Source: Ceratothoa steindachneri
Taxonomy: Eukaryota > Arthropoda > Malacostraca > Isopoda > Cymothoidae
Assembly: GCA_963969495.1 (NCBI GenBank)
Contig: OZ018329.1
Coordinates: 146,529,502-146,593,501 of the forward strand
Length of the DNA: 64,000 bases
Direction of reading: 5' to 3'
Part shown: in pieces, positions 24,452-36,356 of the stretch
How positions within the stretch are numbered: the first letter of the stretch is position 1
How the letters are laid out: each line of letters opens with the position of its first letter
Notes under the pieces: generated by a model
The model's input: only the letters and a program-made list of their open reading frames with translations
Database searches by the model: none
Told to the model about the DNA's origin: nothing
Translations under genes and position numbers: made by a program

Positions 24452-24545
24452 AAGCGGGATCCGAACCACGGGTAGCCCCCGCGGAGGCGACCCGAATCCA
24501 AACCCATCCGGTGACTAACCACACCTGGTGTAGCTTATCTTTGAT
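24452..24545 (-). repeat. SINE-like repeat, family B
   Basis: Minus strand GTGGTTAGTCACCGGATGGG followed by GGTTCGGATCCCGC; same family as 18655, 25008 (inverted) and 26855. Confidence 0.45.
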
Positions 24546-25007
24546 ATAATCGGGGTCGGTCTTAACACTCGACTAAGTCGTACCACGGAGGCCTTCGAGA
24601 ACTTTTTTTTACCACTCGGAATCTCCCGCATAGTTTCCCTTACACTCCTTTCCTTAAAGGAATGGAGATGCCCCGGTGGCTTTCCAGAAGGGGCTAGCGA
24701 GTCCCCCTGCCCAATCCAACATAGTAATTTTATTTTAAAATGAAAACCAACGAGGGCATCTCTCGAAGAAAGTGGTGAGGTTGGAGGAAGTGAAATTCGC
24801 GCATTAGGGCCAGAAAGACACGCAAGCCTCCAGATGTCAGGTGCAGCATGGGTGACACCCCCTTACGAGGGGGGGGGGGGAGTAGCAATGGGGAGAGGAC
24901 ATCCGGCCGTGAACCGTGGAGGTCCATAGCTACCACTTTGCCACATCAATGCCCCTAAAACTATCCTCCCCCCCCCCCCATTTAGTACACACCGATTACA
25001 CAATGGG

Positions 25008-25075
25008 GCCTAACCGAGACGTTAAGACGATTGGGTGTGGTTAGTCACCGGATGGAGTTTCAATTCCGGTTGATT
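25008..25075 (+). repeat. SINE-like repeat, family B
   Basis: GTGGTTAGTCACCGGATGGAG and a following TTCAATTCCGG match the copy at 24452-24545 in the opposite orientation. Confidence 0.45.
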
Positions 25076-25269
25076 TTGCGCCCCCCTCCCTGAGGTGTAC
25101 TGTCAGCGACCCATGGTTAGAACCCCTGCGTGACAGGTTTTGCCTCAATGACCCGAGAAGTTGAAGGGCATTAAGCGGGTCAGGGTCCGAGGGACCTCAT
25201 GAAGGCAAAACGCGAGTTTCTCCTACCAACAAATAGACGCCTTTGGTACTTTGGGTAGTTGAATTGTTG

Positions 25270-25618
25270 TTGGTCAGGAGGGCAAACTGCTGGTGTTAGG
25301 GTTGGTTGAGCAAACTGCCGGTATTGAGCCGGCAGGGTAAACATCCGGTGTTGCGGACGGGAGGGCAAACTGCGGGTGTTGGGGCCGGCAGGGCAAACTG
25401 CGGGTTTGGGGGCAGACAGGACAAACCGCAGGTGTTGTGCCCGGCAGGGCAAACTGGGGGTGCTGGGGCCGGCAGAGCAAACTGCGGTTGTTGGGGCCGG
25501 CAGGGAAACTGCAGGTCTTGTGGCCGGCAGGGCAAACTGTGGGTGTTGTGCCCGGCAGGGCAAACTGGGGGTGTTGGAGCCGGCAGGGCAAACTTCGGGT
25601 GTTGGGGCCAGGAAGGCA
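25270..25618. repeat. 28-bp GC-rich minisatellite, about 12 copies
   Basis: Unit close to GGGCAAACTGCGGGTGTTGG plus GGCCGGCA, period 28 with occasional 27. G-runs of three or more lie on the plus strand in each unit, so the strand could form G-quadruplexes. The period is not a multiple of three, and several frames stay open by chance (Pro/Cys/Arg repeats). Confidence 0.9.
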
Positions 25619-26673
25619 CACAGTGGTGCAGTGTTTTGTTATTATTATTAATTCAATATACCCGTGGTTCGTATCCCACGTTAATCAATAGGTCCAAATC
25701 CCAGTGAGAAATAAAAGGCCTCAAATAGATCTCAAGATCGCCGGTAAAAATCCCTACCAATTTATTTTTCCTCGTCTGACCCCGAATCGAGAAGACGCAT
25801 GACCCATTTGACCGACGCCCGACCCCGAAGCGGAGCGAAGAAAGAGCCTTCGGAGGAGGATCGAGAACGGGTGATTTTCCCGAGATTTCAGGCCGCGTTG
25901 AATCGGGCGATGAGTCATCGAATGATCAAGTAACATCGCTCGCCCGAGGATGTAACGATCACGACTTCTTTTCGAACCCCGTTTCTCTCGCCGTTTAGTT
26001 GTCCCCAAATATTATTAAATGTCTCACCGATATCCTTCTTTATACCACCCCCTTTGGTTGGTTCGGGAAATTTAAGCCTTTGGCTACTCGTGATACTTCA
26101 TAGATTTCTACATTCCCTAACTTCACCAAAATGCCTTTATAACCGTTCTATTGGAGATACCTCCAATGGGTTTAGGCTTTTTATAAAGCAATAAATGTGC
26201 CCTTCAAATCCTCCCGTTTCTATATTCCGCCACTCTAGTACTGGCTACAGTCGCTTAAGGTCTTAGAGTACTGAATGGCTTTATGAAGCTTTTCATCCAC
26301 GCCATAAGAGTACTAGATGGTTCCATGAAGTTATAGGAGCACTCATCGGCAATGTCTCCAAGAGTTAAGAAAATAACAACATTTCAGAGGTTTTCAGTAA
26401 TTTGATGGCCTCGATTCCAAACCACGGCATTGGTTCGGGTTGAGGTTCGTAAATAAACTATACTCGAACAATTCTAGACGGTATTATTGACCCATATCCC
26501 ATTCGCGAAGGAAGGGTATCTATGTACCAAGATTAATAAGCCGATTTCTTTAACTAGATCCTACCCCCCTTTGAAATTGTTCTTTAAGTTCAAAATATAT
26601 TTTTAAATACAAACAAAAAGAGGAAAAAAATTAGTAAGGTTTTTTACCACTGATCTACATCTATTTCTCAGCG

Positions 26674-26829
26674 TTGACAGCCTCACAGAAAGCGCGGCCC
26701 CACTTAATTGTGGTAACGCTAGCGAGGCGTACAACACAGGCTGCAGGATAAAAAATTCTCCCTTAATCTCTCGAGCGGTCGGATGCAGCAGAGATTTCAT
26801 CTGCTGTCCGAAAACTATAAACAACAACA
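26674..26829. repeat. Dispersed repeat of about 155 bp, copy 2
   Basis: Second copy of the element at 15030-15183, same orientation; directly followed by a family B SINE-like sequence, which suggests the two belong to one composite repeat. Confidence 0.65.
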
Positions 26830-26854
26830 ACCACGGATATACTATACAACGTAT

Positions 26855-26945
26855 GGCAGCCGCCGTGGTCGACCCGAAATCGAAACCCCATCCGACGACT
26901 AATCAAAGCCGCTCTAGCTTAACTTCGCTTAAATCGGAAGCGGCA
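26855..26945 (-). repeat. SINE-like repeat, family B
   Basis: Minus strand GATTAGTCGTCGGATGGGG, then TTTCGATTTCGGGTCG (box B-like). Related to copies at 18655, 24452 and 25008. Confidence 0.4.
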
Positions 26946-28245
26946 TTTCCACTCGGCTTAGCCTAGAAAAGCAAAATAAATATAAATACTTACAAATTTA
27001 TTCCTGAATATATCAATTAAAAGATTAATCTAAATAAAATGTTTGTTAGCTATCAATTTTTTAAACTCGTTTTCTCAACGCGAATTAACCTAACGGATAA
27101 CACAAAAGAAAGATGTGGCGTTTTAGACTGAGAATGTTCTCTTCCCACATGGCCTTAAATACAAAATAGGCGACTGAATCAGGATTCTACATTTGACGTC
27201 ATAGGAGTTATGACGCAAGGTAAACAATTCGGATTTCCTTGGGATCGTTGGTCCAATCAAAATATTCACGATATTGACTTTCTGGTCATCTATTTGTCTA
27301 GTTTGTATTTCCCAGACATGCCCATTATGCCTACCCACAACATTGAAAAAGAAGAATAATGTTTTATATAGCCACTATTCCTGGTGCTTTTAATATTAGG
27401 TCTTGTAGTAGCTTTCTTTCTAACTTCGGTAGTGATTTTAAGCCATTACTGCAATTATGACATAAAATAGACCTAATTTAGAACACATTTAATTACCTTT
27501 TATAAGAACCAGATTCTAAATAATTGGATTTACGTTTAAGCTCCGCCTCCCAGATTGCGTCACGCCTTCAGCAGGTTTAGATTTGTCCTGTTGACACACG
27601 CTGAAGAAAAGAGAAAAATCCCCCTTTTCTTCTTAAAGGATGTAGTTCCGGAAGTTGGTCTATGTATGAGGCGAGGGACTTGCTGGCCTAATTTTCCTGT
27701 GGGAGCGCAATGGAGATTAACATTCACGCAAACAGGAATCAACCCAGGATTTCATTTTTTATTAACATTTAAAGCGGAAGATTAAAATATACCAGTCTCT
27801 CACAAAGTAAGGTCGGCGCACTTTCATGCCACTAAAACTACCATGCCCTGGCCTAGCCCATTTGTCAATTTAAGGTTCATCCTTGAGCATAAAGCCCCAC
27901 CAAGCACGCCCCTTCATAACCTCCCTCCATGCAAACCTAGCATACACATGATCATCCACTTCATCCTCGCTCAGCACATTCTCTTTCGCAACACGAATAT
28001 CTATAATCATCCTATCTTTTACACGGCCTTCCAAACATTCTTACGCCCTGACCTTCACTCGTACATATTCTTCTCAAATCTATTTCCATCCATTCCTTTT
28101 ACCACTCCACCCCACCTCAGAATACTTTCATTCACACCCTTACAACAAACATCTGTCATTCGTTCCTCAGTATATCTACATTTCCCAAACCAACTTTCCA
28201 CCGAGGGCGAGACCTAGTGAAGAATTAACATTGAATGTCACCAGA
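26946..28245. other. Unassigned stretch
   Basis: AT-rich intergenic sequence. The plus frame at 27843-28217 (124 codons) lacks motifs and I do not call it a gene. Confidence 0.5.
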
Positions 28246-28250
28246 GTGAC

Positions 28251-28478
28251 CAGACGACGGTGAAATTTCGCGAATGTCTCCAGAAGACGGTGAAATTTCG
28301 CGAATGTCTCCAGAAGACGGTGAAATTTCGTGAATGTCTCCGGAAGACGGTGAAATTTCGCGAATGTCTCCAGAAGACGGTGAAATTTCGCGAATGTCTC
28401 CAGAAGACGGTGAAATTTCGCGAATGTCTCCAGAAGACGGTGAAATTTCGCGAATGTTTTCAGAAGACGGTGAAATTT
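28251..28478. repeat. 30-bp minisatellite, about 7.5 copies
   Basis: Unit TGAAATTTCGCGAATGTCTC plus CAGAAGACGG, very uniform. Both strands are open because 30 is a multiple of three. Confidence 0.95.
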
Positions 28479-28973
28479 TAGCAAATTATTATGGTGTGGC
28501 CGGCAACATCTGCAGACAGAACAAGTCGCCTCCTCAGTGTAGAGGGAACAATGAATCCCATAAGTGCATAGTGGTACTACGAACCCGTCTACTACCTCAA
28601 ATAAGTGAATGGTATAGCAACAAACCATGGATTTTCTAACAGAACTCTTGCCCATGTCATAGTGCAAAATCTGTACCCGAAATGGTACCACGGGCAGGAA
28701 ATTCACCACATATGATCCCATTGAGAATTTATGGTGAACAGTGACAGGCGAGATAGACCAAATACCAATTAGGACCTGAATAAAGGCATGTCGCGAACCA
28801 TTATTACGGCCAAACAACAACTTATTTCCCGCCTTATTAAAGTTTAGTTTCATTCCCACAAAATCAAGGAATTATGTTTCTGCTGAAGGAGGTCAAACAG
28901 CTATTAGAAATATACTTCTGTACTAATAATTGAAAATATATCATCTGTTAATGTGTAAATTTTATTTATATTA

Positions 28974-29112
28974 TCATCATCATCACTTCACTAGCTCTAT
29001 AATTTAAGAAGGGGATTTTTTTGAGTATTTGAATAATAGTTTCATCTTAGTTTGGTTATGACTTATTTTTTATCAAAGTTATTTCTAATAATTCTTTTAT
29101 AATATAAAAAAA
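28974..29112. repeat. Dispersed AT-rich repeat, copy 2
   Basis: Close match to 12286-12432 in the same orientation. It ends where the LTR-type terminus at 29123 begins, so the LTR element may have inserted at its A-rich end. Confidence 0.7.
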
Positions 29113-29140
29113 AAATGGTGAATGTCGTGGGTTAGCCGAG

Positions 29141-29141
<1 letters not shown>

Positions 29142-29202
<61 letters not shown>
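29142..29202. repeat. (TA)n microsatellite
   Basis: About 60 bp of TA within the presumed 3' LTR of the Gypsy-like element. Confidence 0.98.
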
Positions 29203-29206
<4 letters not shown>

Positions 29207-29437
29207 TTATTATTTTTTTAATATACCAAATAAACTTTGATTTGAGGCTGTTTCGTGCCTCACTGATCGCTTGAGGATCGTTCGTTAAGAGTGTTAAACT
29301 TTATTTTTATTCTAGGGAATGAATAAAAGGGGTTTCTTTCTTGACTTTACCAAATATTGCCACTTCAACGCGTTCGAGGATAATTAAAACAGTGCTTTTA
29401 CTAAAAAAATAGACTTTAATGAACATAAACCCCCTCA

Positions 29438-30196
29438 CTAAATAACATTAAAACAACGCACTTGCTTCTTGGTTCGGGTTATCGGCATCTTTATTATGGC
29501 GTTTACCCTATCCTGTTGTGTGGATAGATCGTTTTTCCCATCAGCGAAGTGGTATTTCGAAGTTCCCACAGTGGAAACCGGTTCACGGTGTCGTTTTGGG
29601 ATGGCACTACGGGCCTGTAAGTGTCCTTCCCGTGTAGGGGTAGTCACGTAGACGTGGCCAGAATAGAAGGATGCCTCCTCCCAACCACCTACACATCTTC
29701 TTGCTTCTCCTTCTCTTTTAATCTTAATTTGTCTATTTGTTATTGAGTTTTCCTCTCGGGAATAGGGTTGCTCTTCATCTTCATCAGGGAGAAGAGATTG
29801 ATCGTCCAGAAATTCTTCTTTGATCTCTTCTTTCATTAAACTCTCTTTAAAACCGTCCTTTTTTTTTAAAGTAGCTTTGTACTCCCGTTTCACTCAATGC
29901 ATTTGACCTTGAGTTTTCGGTCACCATCTTTGTCTTCTGAGAATTATTTTCTTCAGGGTTTTGATCCGGCAGCAATTCTGCACTTTTATTTTGATCTTGT
30001 GAAGATTTCTCAGTCAGAACTTTTTCCTGAAAAGTTTCTTTGATTGCCCTTTGATCAGGAGAAACTTGCTTGGTTACAGCTTGCTTATTAGGCGTACGCG
30101 TTACTCTATTTCTATTTATTCTCCTTCTTCGCTACCTTCCCCTCCGGGGCGGGAGGGTCAGCACCACATCCGGCGCCGTATTGTAGACTCGTGAAC
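29438..30196 (-). pseudogene. LTR element pol fragment (linker and RT remnant)
   Basis: The frame 29438-29893 begins with a Lys/Glu-rich linker and ends with RT pieces: HVYVTTPTREGHLQA, KYHFADGK, then DRVNAIIKMPITRTKKQVRCF, the typical end of the RT palm/thumb in Gypsy elements. The YxDD catalytic box is lost. Confidence 0.6.
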
Positions 30197-30208
30197 CTAT
30201 CCCTTCGT

Positions 30209-30532
30209 CTACTTGTTTCTCGGACCAAAACAAATGGTCGAGACCGTGTGTCTCTCATTCGTGGGCATCCGGGTGACTACGAGTTGAGCTATCGGATTTG
30301 GAGAGAGCTGCGCGCTCTGGCCTATTAATACAGAGCAGAATCTAATGGGCGCTGCTTCTACGTCGGTCCAGCGAGAAAAATACTTCGACTGTATGTGGCA
30401 TCGGACGACAGGGAACTTGGTTGGTCTACCCAGGAAATCCTGGACGACCACGAACTTCTGGTGATGGGGGCTGATAGGGGAAAGCAATTTGTGTGATACA
30501 ACGATACAGGTACACCCCGTATCGCGTAACAC
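30209..30532 (-). pseudogene. LTR element aspartic protease region
   Basis: LRDTGCTCIVVSHKLL contains the D-T-G active site of retroviral-type proteases and is followed by a beta-rich stretch (FVVVQDFLGRPTKFPVV). Fragment of the Gypsy-like element. Confidence 0.6.
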
Positions 30533-30577
30533 GGTGGAGACTCGGCGACCATTTATGGCCCCAGTCTCGAATTTTAA

Positions 30578-30973
30578 TCATCCAGGAGAATTTTTGTTGT
30601 ATACAAAATTCACCTGATGTTCAGGGCAATTCGATGTGGTCAAAGGAGGTGAGGGATTCGAAGGTTGTTCTGGTTCCAACGTTGTCGTCAGGTTATGTAC
30701 CTGCTGGGTCGAGGGAGACTTAAGCCTAGAGTTTTGGTGGCAATTATAGTTAAGGTGGCCTTGGGTGCCAAAACTGAAGCAGGTTATGGGGTTTACGGCG
30801 TTCCTGACGAACTTAGGGGAGTTATTTTGCGGGGGTTTCAGGGGATAACTCCCTTTCTTTGGGTAAAAGGGTTTCTGATGATACCCACCTTTCTTGGGGG
30901 ACGAGGGCTTGTTTTTATGACTCTCTCTCGGATATAACCTATGGTTTGACGAATGCAAGTCGGCTTCTGACAC
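30578..30973 (-). pseudogene. LTR element nucleocapsid region
   Basis: Lys/Pro/Ser-rich segment with a zinc knuckle CFSFGTQGHLNYNC in which the second Cys is replaced by Ser. Lies between gag and protease in the same orientation. Confidence 0.6.
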
Positions 30974-31072
30974 ACACTCATCGAAGGACTCTGCTCTCCT
31001 GTCCTTGAAAAAGGCCCTTAATTCTGGATTTAACGTGCATAATAGCTGGTTCTTCAGTATGAAGTCGATGAG

Positions 31073-31711
31073 TCAGTCGAAATCACTTCTCACTCTGGCT
31101 GACTTCAACCAAAATTGGAGGCGTCTCCTGAGAATAAAACCGAATTGTCGGTAGGTTTGTCCGGGCTGAATCCTAGCCTGCCTAAATTTTATCCTATAGT
31201 CTTCAGGATTTAGGTTAATGGCTCCCAGTAGTTCTGCTTTTAGGGTAGAATAATCTATCGTCGCATCAGACGGTAGAGACGCGAATATGTCTCTTACTCG
31301 GGTACTGAGTAGATGGAGTAGTCTGGCGATACCGTCTGTTTCGATATCCCAGTGATTCACTTCAAAAAAAAATTCGAATTGCAAGAGGTACGCGTATAGG
31401 TAGTCTTCGTCCTTGTACTCTGGCAGCTTCATAGTTGGGACCTGCGATGTCCCAGTCCTGGAGCTCACGTACTGTACTTCCACTTGGTCCTTGCTCAATG
31501 CTCTCTCATTTTCTCGTATCTTTTTCCTCTCTTCCCTATGTAACTTCCTCTCTTCTGCTTCCATCAGTAACTATCTCTCATTTGCTTCCATCTGTAACTT
31601 TCTCTCATTTGCTTCCATCTTTTCTTTTTCCTGGACGTAGGCATTGAGTTCTTTGCCCGTTAGTCCCAGGATTTGACCTTGTTTATAAAATATTTCAAAC
31701 GAAGACATATT
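31073..31711 (-). pseudogene. LTR element gag
   Basis: Starts MSSFEIFYKQGQILGLTGKE at 31711, runs through Glu/Arg-rich imperfect repeats (MEANERKLQ) with one stop near 31570, then a gag core (MKLPEYKDEDYLYAYLLQFE ... DYSTLKAELLGA) typical of Gypsy gag proteins in arthropods. Confidence 0.7.
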
Positions 31712-32078
31712 GGCTATGTTCGTCGAAACCTCACCGCTGTAACGAACGTTACGTATGCAACTTGGAGTTCCTTAGCCTTTCCTACTCTAACCTTACGTTT
31801 TCTAAACCTCTTGATTGGATTATTCCTATCCAAAACAAGACAAAACACTACACAACACTCTTCGTTAAGTTATAATTCCTACCTTTGTAACTACACTTTA
31901 ATGAATCTCTAAGACTTTTTTGAAGTCTCCTTATTCAAATTTTCCTCGAACGGGTTGGCAAATATTTGTTATGGGTAAGGGCTTTTTACTCTAATCTTAA
32001 ATTTGGGTTCTTCTGACTTAACCGCAAGCAATAACCTGACACCACTTTAATATGTCGTGGGTTAGCCTAGATTATATA

Positions 32079-32186
<108 letters not shown>

Positions 32187-32194
32187 TTATTTAT

Positions 32195-32234
32195 GGAACA
32201 ACGTTTCGGGCGTATCACCCATCTTCAGGTTCTA
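32195..32234 (-). ncRNA. Hammerhead-ribozyme-like motif, Penelope-associated type
   Basis: Minus strand: GAAC, then CTGAAGA (fits CUGANGA), a short hairpin TGGGTGATACGCCC, GAAA, then CG and GTTGTTCC, with outer GAAC/GUUC pairing. Conserved core order and spacing fit a minimal hammerhead. Such variants are known next to Penelope-like retroelements. Activity is not shown, stem III is very short, and no Penelope coding sequence is visible nearby. Confidence 0.45.
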
Positions 32235-32324
32235 AAACATAAATTAATCTAATACAGTTAAAGTATATTAAAAATATTAAAAATAATTAGGTTATGAACA
32301 TGTAGGTAAATCAAAAATTAGAAA

Positions 32325-32562
32325 ATAACTCAGGAATTTAAAAGTCAAGAGAATCAAATTATCAATCTAATAATAACACTATTGAAACGAAAAAAACTCA
32401 CAAAAAACAAAAGGAAATAATTACAGTATAATATTGCTTACCGATAATTCAGGAATTTAAAAAGCAAGAGAATCAAATTATTAATCTAATGTAATCACTA
32501 TTGACACGGAAAAAAAGCAAAAACACACAAGTAAAAAATTACAGTATAATATTGCTTACCGA
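32325..32562. repeat. 119-bp direct repeat, two copies
   Basis: Both copies run from AA.TCAGGAATTTAAAA to ACAGTATAATATTGCTTACC. They start about 95 bp after the hammerhead-like motif and may be part of the same element. Confidence 0.85.
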
Positions 32563-33919
32563 TGAAGTTCAGGAGAAATCACAAAGTGAAATCACATAAG
32601 GCCCTTAAACGACGCTCTAATGATCCAATTACCTACGAGATCCATAAACTTGTGGTTATGTCACAAAAAAGCGGTGCTAGTCAAAAGGCACGCCAAGGAG
32701 TGTGGCGATTGAGAGTATCTCTAATTAGCAAGGCGACTTGGGCACATCAGTGCCAACCTCTGCACTTCTCGCTCTCACCAGATGCGAACTCACCATTCAC
32801 GCTCCCCTCTGTGGCCTCGCCGCTTCCCTTTTAGATGGGGCGGTGGTCCGCCTATAAATAAGCCTCGGAAAGAAAGAGACAGGATTAGAATTCGATAAGA
32901 AAGAAGAAGGTTTAGTTCGTGAAGATCGATCCTTCAGCCCGACAAGACGATTTCCGTAAGAAACGATAGGATCAGATTGAGAAAATCGATCCTCCATTCC
33001 CCGCGCCGAATTAACATAAATCGTTAAGTTTTGTATCGGTGCCATACCGAAGAATCCTTTACAGACTTAGAAGAAGTCTGACTGAAGAAAAGTAAACCAG
33101 CTTACACTCGAGTGACTAACATCTCAAGCTCCGTAAGATTGAGAGGAGAAGAACCCAGCCCCAAAGAGGTTCCGTTCTTTAATTACGGTTAAAATCTCAC
33201 CGAATACCCCAAAATCTAGGTGGACACTCTACGATGAAGAATCAGACACCAAGAGGCGTCAAGATCATTCAGAAGAGGACACTTGGAGCGAAGATCACCG
33301 TAACTCTCTCCGTCTTCTTAAATTAACCAAAGGCAAATTTGCAATAAGAAGTTGACTTCGTACTACCTCTATTCCGCCATCACATCTCTACGAAATTCAA
33401 TCATCGGCTACGGCAACCCTCCAAAGCGCGAGATAAGCCCTCCAGCGTCATCCGGCAACCCCTGATCCCGTCTGTGCCGTGAGTTAGCAAGAACATTTAT
33501 ATATTCATATTGCGATAGTATAAGGGTAGTACGTTGCACGATTTTATAGAAGTAAAGACAATTGTGCGTGAAACCCGGTCATATTTGTTGGTAAAAGAAA
33601 GTACTTTAATTCAATGATTAACGCTAATCAAAAAGGGTCACCATAAAAATACTAATCGGCAATTGGTGTGTTTACGTTTAGCCTATTTGTTTATTTTTGT
33701 CATTGAAGACATTATGATAGGCCTAGTTGCCAACCGGGAGAGTCTAGTTTAGCTTAGGACGAAAATATAAATGTGATTACTGTTTGTTTTTCATAGTTAA
33801 GTGTTAAATTTAAAATATATGTTTATTTTGGGATAATTCCTGTGTGTTTCCTTATTTCCTTTACGTGTTTGAAGCGGCTCAAAAAACAAAACAAAATTAG
33901 CACTCTTAGATCAAAGCCT
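32563..33919. other. Unassigned stretch, possible LTR or promoter remnant
   Basis: No coding motif. CCTATAAATAAGCC near 32850 is a TATA-like sequence followed by an A/G-rich segment, which could be part of an unrecognised LTR. Nothing more supported. Confidence 0.3.
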
Positions 33920-33921
33920 AC

Positions 33922-35960
33922 TTAATCAAAAAAGTACATCACGACCACTAGGTATACCACGACAAAAGTGGTGTCAGGAGTGGAGTGATCAAAAGGGGCA
34001 TTATACGACACGCGTTGTAGATTTTTTTTTTCTGGTTGGCCATGTTCAGGTTTTTGAATCTGTAGAGCTTGCTCAGCTCGGCATTCGCTCTGATGCTGTT
34101 TGAGCAACGTGGCAACCGTACCCACTTTTACCTATATTTAGCCCTAGCACCGTTCCCTCCGTTCCGTAAGGAATGCGGGCCTCATCTGTTTCGATGTGGG
34201 CCAGTTTCCTACGGGAAGGGTACTGGTATAACCTTGAACTTCTGGGTGTTAGTGGCGATTTTCCACCTTCTTTCGTATCTGGTGCCATGGTAATTTTCTC
34301 TGGCTGTTTTTTTGTGCTAGGAGTTCAGGATTTCTGAAGAGGGCAGTAGTAATCTGGATGAAGTCGTCTGTGAACTGAACGTACAGCGAGTCTTTACTGA
34401 ACGGATTCGTTAGGTCAAGGGTGTAGATGTTGTATAGGAGGGGTCTTAGGCACCCTCCTTGTAGTACGCCTGCAGACAGTCCAAAGTCTGGTCCTGTGTA
34501 GTCTCTTATTTGTATATATGCTATCCTGTCTGTTACGTAGTCACATATTATTTTCTCTAGTCTTGGGTTTAGTTCTAGTCTTAGTATTTTGTACTGGGGG
34601 CCAGTCCTCCATACTTTGCCAAATGCCTTCTCAACGCCTCTGAGCACCAGGTCAGCATATAATTTTTGGATATCAATCTTTGCCAGTTTTTCTGTGATGA
34701 TTGCTAGCGCCGTATCAGTCCCTCTCCCTCTTCTGAATTCATGCTGATGTTGGTCATGGAGTTTGTTGTCTCCCATGAATTCTTGGACTCTGTTGATTGC
34801 AATCACATTTTCAAAGAGTTTACCTGCCACTTCTAGGAGAAAACTGGGCTGGAAGTTGGCTGATGTATCTGGTGGCTTTCCGGCCTTTAAAATGAAGATC
34901 ATTTTAGCAATCTTCCATTTATCCGGAAAATAGCCAACGTTTAGGCACGCATTCATTATGTTGACCAGCCCCTCAATGATGTTACGGGGGGCGTTCATGA
35001 AGTTAAGCTTTGTCATTTCCATTTTACCTGGTTTTCTCTGTTTGAAGGTACGTAGCGTTGCTGGGATTTCTTCTTTGGTTATTTTCCTTCCATAACCGTT
35101 AATCTCTCTGTCGGTAGTTGTATTGTTGAAGTGGTATTTTCCTGTCGAGTTCTTGTCTTATTTGGTCGTGAATGTGTTCTTCAAAGTCAGGGTCAAAGTG
35201 TTCGACATCTTCTGGGGTTTTGATAAATATATTCTTCCAGAAGTTTCTGAATTCTTCTTCCGTTTCTGTTGCGTCCAGCTTTGTCCCGTCTTCTTTGTTA
35301 AGGAGTATATTTCTGTCTGGTGATTTACCCTTTAATCTTGCTACAGTGTTCCAAAATGTTCGGGGATCCACTTCTTTGTCGAGTTTGCCTATAAGGTCAT
35401 TCCATATTGCTGTTTGTTGTTTTGTTATATATGTCTTCATTTCAGTCGTTAGTGTTCTTAGTCGTTTGCTTTTTACTCTGTGTCAGTCAGTCTAACTTCT
35501 TCATGTAGTCTTTTGTATTCGTTTGTTAGGTCATGTAGTTCCTGGGTCCATCTTGGTGCTGCTAACGTTTTGTAGGCTGTTCTGGGGACTGTTTTGCGGT
35601 CCGCCTCCACCAACTTCCCCGGTAATCTTGCCAGTTCCTGGTGGCTTCTTCGAGTGGTTGAGGTCTATACTCACGAAGAATCGTATGATAATCCTCCCAG
35701 TTTGTTCGGGAGAAGCATTTTCTCTTCCCGATGGGTATCTGGATGGGACTTGAGCATATTTTAAATCGTAATGGCGACGTGGTCGCTCGGTATTAGTGGG
35801 CCGAGTTGGATGTAGTAGTTGTAGGGAAATTGCGAGCTGGGCAGGATGATATCTGGCTTGGTTGAGAAGGTTTCGGTGATTTATGTGGGGAAGTCTGGCC
35901 CAGCGCAGACAACATTACCCCTGTCAATAAGATTCTTCGGGTTTATCGACAGAAAAAATA
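33922..35960 (-). mobile_element. LINE fragment: endonuclease end and reverse transcriptase
   Basis: Minus strand, several frames. 35960-35780: end of an APE-type endonuclease (NPKNLIDRGN ... TKPDIILPSSQFPYN ... LIPSDH). 35640-35099: linker, with the frame DPRTFWNTVARLKGK. 35022-34249: RT with SLLEVAGKLFENVI, DLVLRGVEKAFGKVW, LQGGCLRPLLYNIY and the active site YVQFTDDFIQI (FTDD). 34288-33922: start of the thumb (GLNIGKSGYGCHV). It belongs to the jockey/R1-like group and is related to the element at 56-59.5 kb. The 5' end is cut at about 35960 by hAT-derived sequence. Confidence 0.8.
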
Positions 35961-35983
35961 CAGGAAGTGACTGACGTTCAATT

Positions 35984-36283
35984 TTGGTACCCATGCAACA
36001 ACTGATGGAACTTAAAGCACGACTCATAATTAAACATAAGAATGACGTGAATGTAGCTCTTGAAGAACTGAATATACCCATCCTCAAAGACAATGAAATG
36101 GAATTTATTTCAAGATATTTGTCTTTTCTAAAACCAATTGCAGCAGCCCTCAACAAATTACAGGCAGAGAAAGAATGTTACTACGGTTGTTTTCTTTCAA
36201 CACTCCTAGTGGCTCAATATTGTAACTTTGGACAATTCGTTTTGCTGAAAGAAAATGTTTACAGCGGTTTAACATTAAATTAA
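35984..36283 (+). pseudogene. hAT-like transposase fragment
   Basis: Frame with KARLIIKHKNDVNVALEELN, then FLKPIAAALNKLQAEKECYYG, a block found in hAT-derived transposases and KRAB/ZBED-like domesticated relatives. 5' part missing and no C-terminus. It abuts the LINE fragment. Confidence 0.55.
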
Positions 36284-36356
36284 CACTCTAAACTTGAGGT
36301 TTCTACCCTTATATTGCCGGTAATTGAGTACTGTAGTAAAACTGTAAAATTAAATT

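Noticed and set aside
25180..25707. Several overlapping Pro/Cys/Gly-rich frames
   Set aside because: Artefacts of the 28-bp GC-rich repeat.
27843..28217. 124-codon plus frame
   Set aside because: Low-complexity His/Pro/Phe-rich translation with no recognisable domain.
28176..28859. 227-codon minus frame and plus frames over the 30-bp repeats
   Set aside because: Openness comes from the 30-bp tandem repeat; the rest shows no domain.
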